Shown in pieces: positions 29,622-43,959 of a stretch of DNA of 64,000 nt. A program made the position numbers and the translations under genes. The notes beneath the pieces were generated by a model. The model saw only the letters and a program-made list of their open reading frames with translations. It was not told the origin of the DNA and did no database searches. Location: assembly GCA_024180945.1 (NCBI GenBank), contig JAKSGN010000022.1, positions 1,240,001 to 1,304,000 of the forward strand, given 5' to 3'. The number at the start of each line of letters is the position of its first letter. Position 1 is the stretch's first letter. The DNA comes from Macrophomina tecta (lineage: Eukaryota; Ascomycota; Dothideomycetes; Botryosphaeriales; Botryosphaeriaceae).

Positions 29622-29869
29622 ACTATCAGATTGTATACACTCTCCCACTATTATATAAACCACACTCTTTAGATAGCTTTGACCTTCGTGGTCAACTTCA
29701 ATAACAATTCGCACATTGTTAGTAACACGGCCTTCGCACGCAGTGCTCAGTCTTGTCACGTGTTCGACTTGCTCTCACCCTCTTCTTGTACCCACTCAAG
29801 GAAATCCTTCGACAGGTTTTCTCCCTCTTCGGTGTTTGGATCCTTAGAGGCAGAGGCCCGCTCGTTACA
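29428..29869 (+). repeat. Gypsy-C 3' LTR
   Basis: 442 bp, apparently identical to the 5' LTR. The antisense gene starts about 100 bp inside the element from here, so this U3 could serve as its promoter in the reverse direction. Confidence 0.95.
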
Positions 29870-31361
29870 TTATACCTATTCTATCTACTAGGGTAAAACG
29901 GGTATGTAACTTGCTTACCTACTAAGATAGGTATGTAACGAGTATAAGATATAACTAAATCTAAAACACTACTAAATTAAATATTCTAATATACCCCCTT
30001 TACGTGTTGCCTGAAAGGGAAGTACGTAATAAAAATAAAAATAGGAATAGGATAAGTGTTGAACTCGTAGTATATAAAAAAAAGTATAGTAGTGCTTAAA
30101 ATCGAACTCGGAATCTTTTAGCCGCGTACTAACTAAGAATTAAACTTAGAACCTTAGTTCTAACGTAATTAGTACTTTTTCTAATACACTACTTAGTCAC
30201 GTAAGTAGGTATATAAGATTAAAAAGCGAAAATCTTTCTATTTAAAGTAACTAAGCTAACTACTATTATATACGCTACGTATAGCTATATTTGGGCTAAT
30301 TACCTATTAGATACTAGCGATCACGAGATCAGGTATATCTAGGTAGTAAATTAAGGGCCCTTCTACTAGGTAACTAGTAGTTAGGAAGAGGGTTATCCGA
30401 CATCGGCTAGATTTCTAAGCCGGTGGGCGTAATACTCTAGCTAGGTAAATCTGCGGGGCGTGCTAAGCCTAGCTACTAACGTAGCTTATTAGTCTTAGTA
30501 TTGTTTTATAGTGTAGCCTAGCTAGGGCCGGCCTTCTTAGAAGTTAGTTAATTCGCTTCTTTTTCTAGTTCTTTCTTTCTTTTATAAAGATAACTAGGGA
30601 AGAGAGTTATACCTCTATAAAAGTAATAATACCGTTTACTAAAATTAACTTGGGCCGTTACTTAAAGAGAGGTATAAGGCTAATTTAATTAACGAACTAA
30701 TAGTGTTTCTAATGTGGTAAGGCTTTAGTTAAGCCGTTTATAAGTATAATAGTTATAGGCGTTTAGCGAAGGTGAACGTTGCCTACCTAAGCCTCTTAGC
30801 GTAGCTAGTAATAATAAATATTAACGTAGCGTAACTTAGTGTTTAGCTTGCCTATTTTCTTCTTTATAAGGCGAAGCGTTTACGTGTTATCGTACTAAAC
30901 CTTAATCTCGTGTTCTAGATTGAACTAAATGCCCCTAAATAGACGCTTCTACTAGAAGCACTACTTAGCTATCTTAGATAAAGCGAGTAGCTCTGCTTCC
31001 GTAGTTAAGGTAGTAATAGTTAGTTATTTAATCGCTTTCTAGTCTACTAGCGTACCGTATATTATAATAATCGATCCTTAGTAACTACGGCGTGTATTTA
31101 GATCGTTTACGTACGCCGTATTACTATTAATAGTAAAGATATTAGCCTAGTTCTCCTAGAATCCTTAATAGTATAAGGCGAGGTTCTTAGTTTCTACTAG
31201 ATATTCGAGGAGACGTTGTGCTAGCTCTAAGTAGCGAGCTAAGGAGTTAGTAAGGTAGGCTAATAGTACTAAATAGGCGTAGGCTATATTCGTACGTATG
31301 CTTATAGCTATAAACTAAGCTAAGCCTATCTTGCTTTAGTACGTATAGATATCTTATGCGC

Positions 31362-32156
31362 TGTTACGAACCCCCGGGGATAAGGGCTTTATAATCCCAC
31401 GGGCTAGGAGCCCGCACGGGAAAAGGCACCGTAGGGGCTAGAAATCCTTACGGGTAATAGAGCCACACGACTAAGGCGCCTACACGGGAAAACTAGCCTT
31501 AAGGAAGAACGGCGCGTACGGGCCTAGGCTAGGTAATAATAGAAGCCTATACGGGAACAACGCCTACGCGGCGTAGCGATATACTAAGGGTAGAATCCCG
31601 TAGAAAAAGAATTAGTCACGGAAGTACGCTAGGCTAAACTAGGTAGTAAGTATAGAAGTATATATCCTTACTAAGGATAGGGGATAGAACCTAGAAAACC
31701 GACTTTCGAGCACGAAGAACGAATAAGAGAAAGGCGGATATATCGTCTATTTATTAAAGAAGAAGTCGGATTCCGGAAAACGGGTATTAGCGCCTAAGTT
31801 ACGTAGAACCTACTAGGCCTACTCGAGGATTAGAAGCCTTAGCACTAATCTAACTCTTAGATTAATCTAATACTATAACTAATCTAATAGTCGTCCTAAT
31901 TTCTAGATTATTATAGCTTTCCTATAGTATATAGAATATACTTATTAGGTAGTACTTTGGCCTTCGTAGTTAACTTAAAGTTCTAATATAACTCTATTAA
32001 AGGTAATAAGCCTAACGCGTACCGTGTACCGATATATTATATAATTACTACTATTATTCTAATTCTTTACCCTTCTCTTATTTTTTAAGGTAAACCCTTT
32101 AGCTATCTAACCCTACTAGGCGATTCTAAAGCCTAGTAAAAGAGGCCGCCGTTATA
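31362..32156 (+). repeat. Gypsy-B 5' LTR
   Basis: 795 bp. Retains a TTCGTAGTTAAC motif, the RIPped form of TTCGTGGTCAAC in the related LTRs. Confidence 0.92.
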
Positions 32157-35100
32157 CTTTAACTACTATTCTTATAAGGGAAGGTAGTTCCGAGAAGAGA
32201 AATACTTAATAATAAGATAGTATTATCCGATACTTAACGCTAACTAAGTAATATAATAAACGACATTAATATAAATAATAACGGTTCTCTATAGCTAACT
32301 ATAGCCGACCTCTTTTAGGTTATTTAAGATATGCAGGGCTAGATCAGCGAACTACGTAGATAACTCTAGAAGTAGACTAACGAGAACACCTAGCTCTATT
32401 AATAAATAGGCGAGCTTCGTAACTAAGCTATTCCGACGACCCTTACCCTAGTACTCGTTTATACTCTAGTATTAACAACGACTTAACCTCCTAATAAAAG
32501 TACGAAGATGGCTAAGCTAGATCTATTTTATAGTAACCGAAAGAAGCTCTAGACCTTTCTCTTATAACTTAACTTATACTTCTTCTTTAACTCTAGAGAC
32601 TTCTCTACTAATAATAAGAAGGTAATGTTCGCTGCTACCTATCTCCGCGATATTACAATATAGTAGTTCGAGCCCTACCTTAGAGACCGAATAGAGAAAG
32701 AACCGAAAGCACGTAAAGAGAATATAAAGAAAGTCTTTAGTAGCTATAAGTACTTCGTAACCTAAATTAAGTAAAGCTTCGGAGACCTCGACGAGGTTAA
32801 TAAGGCCCGACGAGCCGTTATAAATATCTACTAGAAGACCTTAGTAGTAGACTATACTATAGAATTCTAAAAGGCCGTAGCGTATCTAGATAACTAGTCT
32901 GACTGCGCCCTTATAGATTACTACTACCGAGGACTTAAGGAAAGGGTTAAAGACTAACTTATAATATAAGACGATTCTAAGACCCTAGACGAGCTTATTA
33001 AGCTAGCTATTAAATACGATAACCGCCTCTTCGAGCGCTAATCCGAGAAGTATAAGGTAAACTACGGGGCTAATACTTCGCGCCTAGCGCGCCCTAGATA
33101 TACTTAGGAAGGAGGAGATGCTATAGAGCTAAATAATATTAACCGCCGGAACGACCCACCTAAAAGGGATAACTACTATAGGGGAAAGAATAACGGCTAT
33201 AAGAGAAAACGACGTAAAGAATAGATTCTAGAGTAAAAATAAAGGTTTAAAAAAGAACTATACGTCTACTACGGTAAGACTTAGAAAAAGACATACTACT
33301 GCCTTAAGAAGAATAAATAAGTCTCGGCTACAACGTAAGAACCGAAAAGCTAAGAAGTCTCTACGGTTACTAAGTAAGAAAACCCCTTTGCTAAATTCGA
33401 TAAGCGATACGAAGAAAGCTAGAGCCCCAAGTATTAAAAGCTTAGCTAGATAGCCTACTATAATAATAACTATACTACTTACTAGAGCGATAAGAACGCT
33501 ATAGGCTAGTACCCTAAGGAGCTACGATACGTTAATACGACCCTAAGAATAGAGAAAGAGCTTATTAAAGTCTTTCTTAACGACGAGGACCTAGTTAATA
33601 GCGATACGGGGGAACTATACGATAGTACCCTAGCGTTAAGTACGACCGATAACGAGTAATAGTAGGACGAAGCTATGCTTATAAGAATAACTAAATATCT
33701 AATACGATACGGAGAGATACGCCGCGTTATCGATAGCCTAGAACCTACGGTTACCTAGATTCTAGGCTATATAATCGACCTCGGAACGCAGCAATACAAG
33801 GTATAGTAAGAAAAGATATACGTACGCGTATAGTAAAACGACACCTAGAACCCCTAGAAAGAATTACTACTCGAGACGGCCGACGAACTCGTATCTTAGC
33901 TAGAGAACGAGGTATAGGGGGCATAACAACGATAAGACCTATAGTACCTCCGTAATATAGCCTATATTCTCTGTTAGTATAGTACGGTAACTAGGGATAG
34001 GGGCACCTTATAATAGATACCCTACGAAAAATACGACATGCCTACCTTCTAGTATTAGGTCCGAAATAGGTAGATCTACTAGAGACGATTAATTAAACGT
34101 AGTAGACGGACGTAATAGAGAAACACCCTAATTCTAGTTAATAAATAGAACGAGTATATCCGTTGTAAAATAACGGGACGACCTATATTAAAAAACTAGA
34201 CGGCTCCCCTAGATAGGGACCCTAGAAGGGGCCGTTAGATAGGTTCCTTAACTAGGTTATACGTATAGCGAACGGAATTATATCTACCAGATTAAACCTC
34301 TACTAACTCTTATATATCCTAGTTATATTCTACGGGAAAAAGGTGATGGCTATGATTAATAGCGGCGTATAAGGCGTATTCATCGATTCTAAGTTTATTA
34401 TTAAGAACTAACTATTCTAGTAAGCTAAGAATTATTCTTATTAGCTAAGCACGATAGACGGCTTCCTAGCGGAATATAGAAATAGCTAAATACAAATTAA
34501 GATAGGGGAAGTACCCCTTACCGTCGGAAATTACTAAGAACGAATTAACCTCGACGTAATAATAATTCCCGAATACGATATTATCCTAGGGATATTATAG
34601 CTAAAGACTTACGAGCTATATATTAGCTAGAGAATAGAGACTATTACGTTTTCTAACAAATACTATAGACGCCACCTCGTAACGGCAAGAAAAAGCTAAT
34701 AAAGCTAAAAGAAAGCGCTAGAGTCTAAGAGCTAGAGCGGAACCTTCGAGCTAAGATAACGGAATAATAACGTATCTATAGATATTAAGACTATTAGCTA
34801 CCGAGCGCTAAAACTTATAATAAAACGAGGAAAAAAGGCCTATACGATCTACGTAAAACCTAGTAAGAATACCGAGTAGAAAACTCTTACTCGTACGATA
34901 CGGGGCCTTACGGATAAGAATAAGAATAGCCTAAAGCTAGTCGAAGGAGACTACCCCTAGAGGCTTAATAGATAGTACGGCCACCCGGATAAAGTAGATA
35001 CTAGTCCCCTCGGGTATAAGAGCCATAACGATAAAGGTATTTCGGTAGCCAAGGTTAGCATAGATCTTAGCGGAATTATAAAGCCTACTAAGGATAAATT

Positions 35101-38100
35101 AGCACCTATACTAGAATTAGAGATAGTTCTATAGGAATTCTAGAATATACTAAGAATATTCTAAGAAAGAGGCAAGGAATAACTACTAGAGTATTAGCTA
35201 TAGAATTATAAGATACCCTTACTCCCGGGAATATAATCTACTTTTAAGCCTATTTACTCCTTATCTAAGATAGAGGCCGAAGCATTACGGGAATATATCG
35301 ATAAAAACCTAGAACGAGGATATATACAACCCTTATAGTCGTCAGTAGAATATTCTATTCTATTTGTTCTAAAAAAGAATAGTAAGCTCCGCCTTTACGT
35401 CGACTATAAATAGCTAAATAATATTACGGTAAAGAACCAATACCTACTACCTTATATCAACGAATTATAGAATAAGCTTCGCAACGCTAAGTTCTTTACG
35501 AAACTAGATCTTCGAGAAGATTACTACCTAGTCCGTATTAAGAAAGGTAAAGAATAGAAGACGGCGTTCCGAACGCGATTTAGATATTACGAGTATACGG
35601 TAATATCTTTCGGGCTTACTAACGTATCGGCTATCTTCTAGAGCTTAGTTAATGATACCCTACGTTTATATTTAGATGTATTCGCCTTGGCTTACCTAGA
35701 TAATATTCTAATATACTCGGAAACGCTCGAGAAATATACTAAGTACGTAAGAAAAGTTCTAAAGGCCTTAGACAAGCGAAACCTCTAAGTAGCCCTAGAA
35801 AAAAGCGAGTAGTATACCTAAAAGATAGAATACCTAGGGTTTATTATTACCCTAGAATATATCGGCATGGACGATAAGAAACTAGACGTAATTAGAGACT
35901 AGCCGATACCGCGAACTATTAAAGAAGTATAATTCTTTCTTAGATTTACTAACTTTTATCGGAAGTTTATTATAAACTATACTAGAATAGCGGTACCTCT
36001 AACCGATATTACTAAGAAGGAATATAGGTTTATATAGAAAGAAAGGTAATAACGAGCGTTCGACTTACTAAAGCGGATATTTATAGAAGCACCGGTTCTA
36101 GGGCTCTATAACCCGGATCTACTAATTACGGTAGAAACCAACGCTTTAGACTACGCTATAAGAGCCGTACTTAGTTAGCTAAATAAAGAAGATAGACTAT
36201 ATTCTATCGCCTACTACTTAAGAAAAATAATACCTACCGAGAAGAACTATAACGTCTATAATAAAGAACTCTTAGCTATAGTTACGGCTTTTAAAGAATA
36301 GAGATACTACCTTAAAGACGCTAAGTACTAGATTATAGTCTACTACGACTATAAGAACCTCTCGCACTTTACTACTACTAAGAAACTAAACCGACGATAG
36401 ATTCGGTAGGCTAAAGAGCTAGCGTTCTATAATATAAAGATTACCTATAGAAAGAAATCTAAGAACGCTCGCGTAGATGCGCTAAGTAGACGAGCCGACT
36501 ATATTAAAGAAAAGCTAGGTCTATAACCTATAATACTTAATACGTAGGAGAACGGGTCTTTTATACCCGCTAGTCGTAGCCGCTAGATTATAGCTATTTA
36601 TAGCCTAGGATAAACGTGGCTTAAGAGAGGACTAGACGACTCGCTTATCCCGGTTAGACTATTCGCCCTAGCGATACGCCTCGAAGGCAACGAATAGGAG
36701 TAGAAGATCCGAGAAGCCTACATAGATAACGTAACGGCTTAAGAAATCGAAGATCTCGATAACGACCCCCAAGTAACTAGAAACGTAGATAGTATAATTC
36801 TATTTTTAGGATTAGTCTACGTTCCGGTTAAACTACGGGAAGAGCTCGTAAAGAATATATATAAAGCCCTAGCACACGGTTATTAAGGGATAGATAAGAC
36901 AATAGAGCGAATTAAGAAGCTACTACTTTCTAGGGCTAAGAAGAACCATTTAACGGATAGTCTCGTAATACGATCTTTATATTAGAAGTAAGGCCGCGAG
37001 GTATATATTCTATAGACTACTACAGCCGCTATTAGTACTAAAGCGCCCTTAGTAATCCATCTCGCTAGACTTTATTACGGACCTACCTAAGTTAGAAGAA
37101 CCGCTTACTAAGATTAAGTATAACTTAATCTTAGTTATTATTAATAGAATAATAAAGTACGTATATTACCTACTATACCTTAAGATAGTAAATGCGGAAG
37201 AACTCGTCTATACGTTTCTTAGAATAATTCTTAGTAACTACGGGTTACTAGAAGAGCTTATATTAGATAGAGATTAGCTATTTATATTCCAATTTTAGTA
37301 GACTCTTACCCGCTAGCTTAGAGCTAAGTATAAGCTCTTAACCACGGTACACCCGTAAATAGACGAATAGATAGAATAAATAAATTAGACGCTAGAATAA
37401 TACCTACGCTACTACCTTAACTACGCGTAAGATAATTGGGTTAAGCTACTACCGCTCGTATAGTTCGCGTATAATAGCTCGAAAGCGTTAGCTACGCAAG
37501 AATCCCCGTTCTATGCTAACTATAGTTACGAGCCTATAGCTTATAAAGAGCCTATACTAAGCGAATTTCTAGCCTAAAAAGAAATTCTTAAAGTGGACTA
37601 ACTAAAGGTACTCCACGAATAATTATACCTAGACCTCGAATTCGTAGTCCTATAAATAGATAAATACTATAATAAACGGTACTAGGAGGCACCGAAGCTA
37701 AAAGAGGGGGATAAAGTTTACCTTCTTAGAAAAAATATTAAGATAAAACGGCCGAACAACAAATTAGACTTTAAGAAAATCGAACCGTTCGAAATTAAAG
37801 AATAGATTAGAAAGGTTAATTTCCGCCTTAAATTACTAGATACTATGCGGATATACCCTATATTTTACGTCTTACTCCTTAAGCCGGTACTAGAAAACGC
37901 TGCGCCATTATACTAAACGAAGGAAATGCTACCGGAAAATCTAGACGCCGACGAAGATATAGACTAAAATATAAAATAAGTCCTAGATAGTAGCTATATT
38001 AACGATTAGTTTAGATACCTTCTTAAATGGAAGGGAGACTAGAATAATACCTAGAAACTATTAGAACTCTACGATTATTAAGAACTTATTAATAAGTTCT

Positions 38101-38189
38101 ATCGCCGAAACCTAGATCGACTAACACCGCCGACTCGTTATACACGAAGGACCTAAAATTAAAATTAGAAAACGAAGACTGCCGCGCCT

Positions 38190-38869
38190 AATTTATTAGC
38201 TCGGGACCCTCGGGCGGTGTAGTGCTAGAGCTAGCGCTAGAAGAACCAATAGACTAAGACGAACCCGTAACGGTATTAGCTAAGGTATTACTATATAAAC
38301 GCTTTACTTGTCGATCCTTCTCGGCATTTTTAGGGTTAATAGGATTTCTAGCCTCGCGAGCCGCCTCTAAACGATCTAGCTTTTTAAGGTTCTTAATAGA
38401 CTACACCTTCTTGTTTAGTATTAAACTACTACGGCGTTGTAGTAAGACCTTTTATTTTCGAGAACGTTTTAGACGGGACGAAGCGGCGCGTAACTCGGAC
38501 ATTAACTTAGAAATAGTATTTAAGACCTCTATCTTATTCGCGGTAATCTTCGTAATGGCACGCTCTAGACGAACGACTAGAAGGAAAAAGTTAAAATAAG
38601 TTAAATAGAAATAAGAGGAACTTATAGTTACTCTTCTTCGTACTACTAGCGTCGTAATAGGTATTACTACAACGAGTATACTCGCCGTAATGCGAATATC
38701 TTAGAGTAATACGATATACTACCGCCTTACCCTTCTCCTCTAACAAAAGACAACGAGTATAAGGAATTAATATATCTAGGCCTAGAAGGTTATATAAAGA
38801 ATTAATCTTTACGCCAAGATACTTACGCTTAGCTTATTATACGTCGCGCTTGCGCTTGGAAGGTATTAT
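38190..38869 (-). pseudogene. Diverged antisense gene relic in gypsy-B
   Basis: On the minus strand from about 38,869 the sequence reads PSKRKRDV, then after stops PYTRCLLLEEKGKAVVYRI and SHYGEYTRC. This follows the order KRSRDE...PVTRACFDC...CRI...SRCGEC of the gypsy-C antisense protein with clear divergence and RIP damage. The position relative to the chromodomain and 3' LTR is the same. Exon limits cannot be set; the downstream boundary is approximate. Confidence 0.5.
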
Positions 38870-38973
38870 GGGAAATACTTATAACGAAGAGAAACGAAGA
38901 GATAAGAAAAGCCTAGAAAGATATAGATAAACGAATAAATCTTCGGGCCGAAGATTCTTAAAGGGGGGGATAG

Positions 38974-39768
38974 TATTACGAACCCCCGGGAATAAGGGCT
39001 TTATAACCCTACGGGCTAGGAGCCCGCACGGGAAAAGGCACCGTAGGGGCTAGAAACCCTTACGGGTAATAGAGCCGTACGACTAAGGCGCCTATATAGA
39101 AAAACTAGCCTTAAGAAAGAACGGCGCGTACGGGCCTAGACTAGGTAATAATAGAAGCCCACACGGGAACGACGCCTACGCGGCGTAGCAATATACTAAG
39201 GGCAGAATTCCGTAGGAAAAGAATTAGTCACGGAAGTACGCTAGGCTAAACTAGGTAGTAAGTATAGAAGTATACACCCTTACTAAGAGTAGGAAATAGA
39301 ACTTAGGAAACTAACTTTCGAGTACGAAGAATAAATAAGAGAAAGATAGATATATCGTCCGTTTATTAAGAAAGAAGTTAGATTCCGGAAAACGAGTATT
39401 AGCGCCTAAGTTACGTAGAACCTACTAGGCCTACTCGAGGATTAGAAGCCTTAGTACTAATCTAACTCTTAGATTAATCTAATACTATAACTAATTTAAT
39501 AGTCGTCCTAATTTCTAGATTGTTATAGCTTTCCTATAGTATATAGAATATACTTATTAGGTAGTACTTTGGCCTTCGTAGTTAACTTAAAGTTCTAATA
39601 TAACTCTATTAGAGGTAATAAGCCTAACGCGTACCGCGCACTAATATATTACGTAATTACTACTATTATTTTAATTCTTTACCCTTCTCTTATCTTTTAA
39701 GGTAAACCCTTTAGCTACCTAACCCTATTAGGCGATTCTAAAGCCTAGTAGAAGAGACCGCCGTTATA
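38974..39768 (+). repeat. Gypsy-B 3' LTR
   Basis: 795 bp, same length as the 5' copy, differing at scattered C/T and G/A positions. Confidence 0.92.
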
Positions 39769-42700
39769 TACGCTTATATACGTGCCTTAATTCGATTCTA
39801 GTACTTTATTTAATAGAAGAGGTATAGCTAGTACGTAAGTCTTCTTAACGCTATAACGCGTAATAAGGCCGTTAATATATAACTTTTATAAGAGCTATAA
39901 GAGCCGTTACTTACGATTCCGTACTATTTATAAGGCTAAGAACTATTAAGCCTTATTTATTATTCGTATCTTATAGCGCTAGAATAAGTTCTTCTAAAAT
40001 ACGTTAGCGTACTACTTATTACGCTTATAGTAGGCCATGATTACGTTATCTACGAAGAAGAAGACGAATAAGTAGTCGTTTATATAAAGGTACGATACGT
40101 CTAGAATTAGTTCTAATCTAAGCTCTTTTAGTATCTAATAGAAGTGGTTTTACTATAACGCTAGTAATTCTTTTAAGCCGTATAACGCTCGAAGTAGTAG
40201 TAATATTTAGCTAGTAGAAAGGTTTATTTCTTTAGGCGGTTGGTAGAACGTCTTTTCTTAAAGAGGTATATAGGAAAAGACGTTAATAACATCGTACTAA
40301 CGTATCTCTAAATTAAACGCATAGATAATTGCTATTAGTACTCGAAAGATTCGGAAGGCTAGGGTAGCTGCGTACGTATTTTATTAGGTATTTTATAAGT
40401 CTCCCCTTATATAGATACGAGCCTTGACTTTTATAAGCCAACCGTATTTATTAAATTTATATTTAAATACTTAAGTAAGTAGAATAATCTCTTTTTAAAG
40501 ACTTTACACTTCTTTTGCTTATACTATCTTCTATACCCCCTTATCCTAGACTTTCTAAAGCTTTATTTAAATAGCTTTTAATAGGTGGGGTTTTATTAGG
40601 TGTTTAAAGATTTCGTAGTAAAACCGTAGCTTAGGGGGCAGTTAATCTTTATAGATTTATAGAAGCTCGGTTTAGTAATGCTTTATAGTATATATTCGTA
40701 GCTCGTTTAGAATAGTTATAAAGGACGAGTATAGCCCCTAATAACTAAATATATTATTCTATATTAGCGTAATATACGTATTACGGCGCTGGCGACGTGT
40801 CTTTAATCCTTAGATAATTAGGCTCGTGTTAATATTAGTTAATATATTACGGCCTCTAGGTATACGGTTACTAATAGCAGCGCCTAGATCCGGCTTAGTT
40901 TCGTACTAAACTAGAAAAAGGGGTCTAAGCCTTCGAGTTTACTACTATTCTTTACCTCCTAATCCTTAAGAGGATAACTAAGGCGAATTTAGTACTTAGA
41001 CTCGAATACTACTTACTAATAATAATAGGCTTAGTAGATAATCGGTCTACGTAGGTGTTAATTTCTTTTAGGGACTTTTTGCTTAATTTAGTATAGATTC
41101 CCGGCTTATATCGTTAGTGGACGTTTTCGGTTTCTTATTTAAGTAGATAATATTCTTCTCGTTGAGTATAATACGCGGTATAACCGATTCTAGCTTATTA
41201 TCTTATTACTAAGCCGCTAGTAGCTCGTCTAAGTCCTCTAGTAAGAACTTGCTAGATTTATTAAACGTAACGTCTCTTAATCGTATAATACGATTCTTTG
41301 GTGGATACTAAATGCGGTAGATATTAGTTAAATCGTATTTAACTAAATATCTAACTAAGACTCACCCATTTAGCTTATATAAGCGTGGAATTATTTTAAG
41401 TAGTAAGTAGGCTTTATAGCTATATACTTATAGGTAAGCTACCTTAGGCTGCTTTTTATAGACTAACTTAAATAGAGTCTTCTATTAGTGCCGCTTTATT
41501 AGGGTTCTATTATGGATGTAGGTAGCTGCCTTAATTATTTTAGGCTAAAGGCCTTTAGGTAGGTTAGTACTAACGCGTAGAGCGCGTGCTTTAACTATAA
41601 TAGAGTATTCTAAACGTTTTAAAGCTCCGTTTTACTAAGGCGTATAGGGAGCTAATATCTTATAGGTAATTTCCTGCTGCTTAAGCTATTACTTAAACGC
41701 GTACGTAAGTAACACTTCTTTATTTAATCTTAGGAACGCCACTGTCTTTCTAAATCGAGACTTAATTATTTAGATAATATTAAAGAGGTGCTAGGTGTAT
41801 TTATCCTTAGTAACGTGCGTAACTATAATAGTAAACTTAGTAGATATATATTCTACGTACGTTATCTACTAATTACTATTGTTAGCTCGTATTATTTACG
41901 TTAAATTAAATAAAATTTAAAAGAAGGCCTTCGTAGATAATTCTTCTAGCTCTATAGCTCGAGAAATCTGTTAATAGGCCTTCGTACGAGCGTATATATT
42001 ATAGTGCTTAGGTAGCTTCTAATCTATAATAGCCGCTCCTTAAACTACCTTAGGCAACGCGTTAACAGCGTTTTAGCCTATATAGGTAAATATATCGTGC
42101 TACTAAGTAGCTAGCAACGATCGGATAATAAGATTTAAGTTAATCTTTAAATTATTTAACCCCTTATTATACTCTATAAAGAAGTAGTTATACTTAAGGG
42201 TTAGGTTCGCTATAATAACGTTCTTCTTATAGAGGTATAAACGGTCTATATCTAACTAAATACCCTTATCCCTTGCCTTAGTAACGGAGATGAGGTTGGC
42301 CTTAAATAATAGTACGTAGGCTACGTCTAGTAGGGTAATAACGCGGTTTTCTTATTAGTTAGTTGCGTTAACCATTACTTCTCTAAACGCTTTAATTAGT
42401 ATAGTTAAATTTCTAGCTATAACATAATTATTTAGACTCGTATTTCTAGTTTTCTTAAACTGTTTCTGTATAAATTGATTGTAAATGTAGTGCGTAGAGC
42501 CCGTATTAGTAATCCACGAGAGCTTAAGCGTAGTAGGTTTAGTAACGTATTACGTGCTAAAAGCTAAGGCTACTACGGCTAGAAATGATAAAGGATTACT
42601 ATCGTCCGATTCGTTCGTTAATTACTAATCTTGCGGATCCTCTTATAGCTTTTAAGGAGTCGGATTCTCACGTTTACGCTTAAAACGGTTAAGCGAACGC

Positions 42701-43959
42701 TCTACTTAATACTTAGTTTAGGGGTCTTCTAGGCTCTTCTTAATCTTAGCCTAAAGCTCTTTATTAGGTATCTAATTAGCCGGTCTAATTACTGCGTTAT
42801 AATATGCGTATTAGTAATACTAGTAATTCTTTCTATATATATATTTAGGAGGGCCTCGTTTCTGCTTTTAATTACGTAGTGTAGCCGTAAAGGCTATTTT
42901 TGTAACCTTTAGATTTTTGGCTGTATTTTGACGTTAGTAGTTGCGGTACTTAATAATAAGATTAGCTAGTGGCTTAGTAAGCTTACTATTCTAAAGCCTA
43001 ATCTTATAGTTAGTAGCCTACTAAGTATTAAAAGACGAAAGCGCTTTTAGAAAGCTCTTTTTATCTCGGTTACTAGAAACGTTAGGTAGATCGAGTAATT
43101 CTGCCTTAAATAGCGTTTTCTTCTATTAATCTAGCTACTTGGGAATATTCTAGCTGCTAGGTAATTTCTTAAGCTACTTTAGCTAATTAATTACGAGGTC
43201 TTCTTAAGTCTTTTATATAGGCTAAAGCCGTGCTTTAAGCGCAGATAGCTAAGAATAAGGGTATAGGTTATTTCTTAGTTTTTAAAGAATCGGTTAAAGA
43301 GAGGAGCTAATAGAGTCTAGAATAATCGTTAATAGGTCGTTAATTTCTTTTTCTAGCTTCTCGTATTCTCGGAGCTCTTATTTATAGTTTTTACGTTATA
43401 GCTTATAACGCTTCTATGCTCGTGTAGAGTCGTTTTTTAGTTTTATAGAGCTACGTAGCTTAATTAGCTAGATTAGCTTCTCTATAAGGTTCGGATTAAT
43501 ATAGTCGAAGATTTTCCCCTACTTCGCTCGGGCTTAGATAGTAAAATACTACTTATCCTAGTTATCGGACGACTTAAGAACGATAATAGGCTTTAATAAG
43601 ACTATAGTTACTAGTAGTAGCTAGTAGTTGCTTATTAGATAATTGGGCCGAGTCTCGTAGCCGTAGGTAACTTAGGGGAAGCGCTAGTATGTAGTAAAAC
43701 TCGCTTAGATAGCTAGTATATCTACTAGGAACGCTATACCTAGAAAGGGCTACTAAAATAGATACTTAGTAATAGTTTAGATAACCGTTATAAAAATAAC
43801 GAATAAGGGAGGTACTTAGCTCCGCTTATAACTATATAGTAAAAGAATATTAAGCGAGACGTTCGAATACTACGAAACGCTTAAACGTAGTATAAAGAGG
43901 TGCTTCTGGAGGATAGCTTAGATTACGGAAGGTATCTAAGACGCACCCGGGCTTATAAC

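Larger units (their letters stand above)
22034..29869 (+). mobile_element. Gypsy-C, intact chromodomain-type Ty3/gypsy retrotransposon
   Basis: The 7836-bp element has two 442-bp LTRs (22,034-22,475; 29,428-29,869) that appear identical by eye, and target duplications TTATA at 22,029-22,033 and 29,870-29,874. gag and pol are open, pol carries all catalytic motifs, and a polypurine tract precedes the 3' LTR. It shows none of the CA/TG loss of its neighbours, so it inserted after RIP of its host sequence and has not itself passed through RIP. It sits in the left LTR of the copia element. It is potentially mobile. Confidence 0.95.
31362..39768 (+). mobile_element. Gypsy-B, RIPped Ty3/gypsy element with 795-bp LTRs
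   Basis: The LTRs span 31,362-32,156 and 38,974-39,768, each 795 bp, starting TGTTACGAACCCCC and TATTACGAACCCCC and ending CCGCCGTTATA. Target duplications are TGCGC (31,357-31,361) and TACGC (39,769-39,773), differing by one RIP-type change. The 8407-bp element is related to gypsy-C inside but has different, longer LTRs. Recognisable parts are the primer site (RIPped) at 32,157, gag relic about 32,240-34,200, protease-RT to 36,500 with an AYLDNILIY version of the YLDD box near 35,690, integrase to about 37,800, and chromodomain near 37,930-38,110. Stops occur throughout. Confidence 0.93.
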
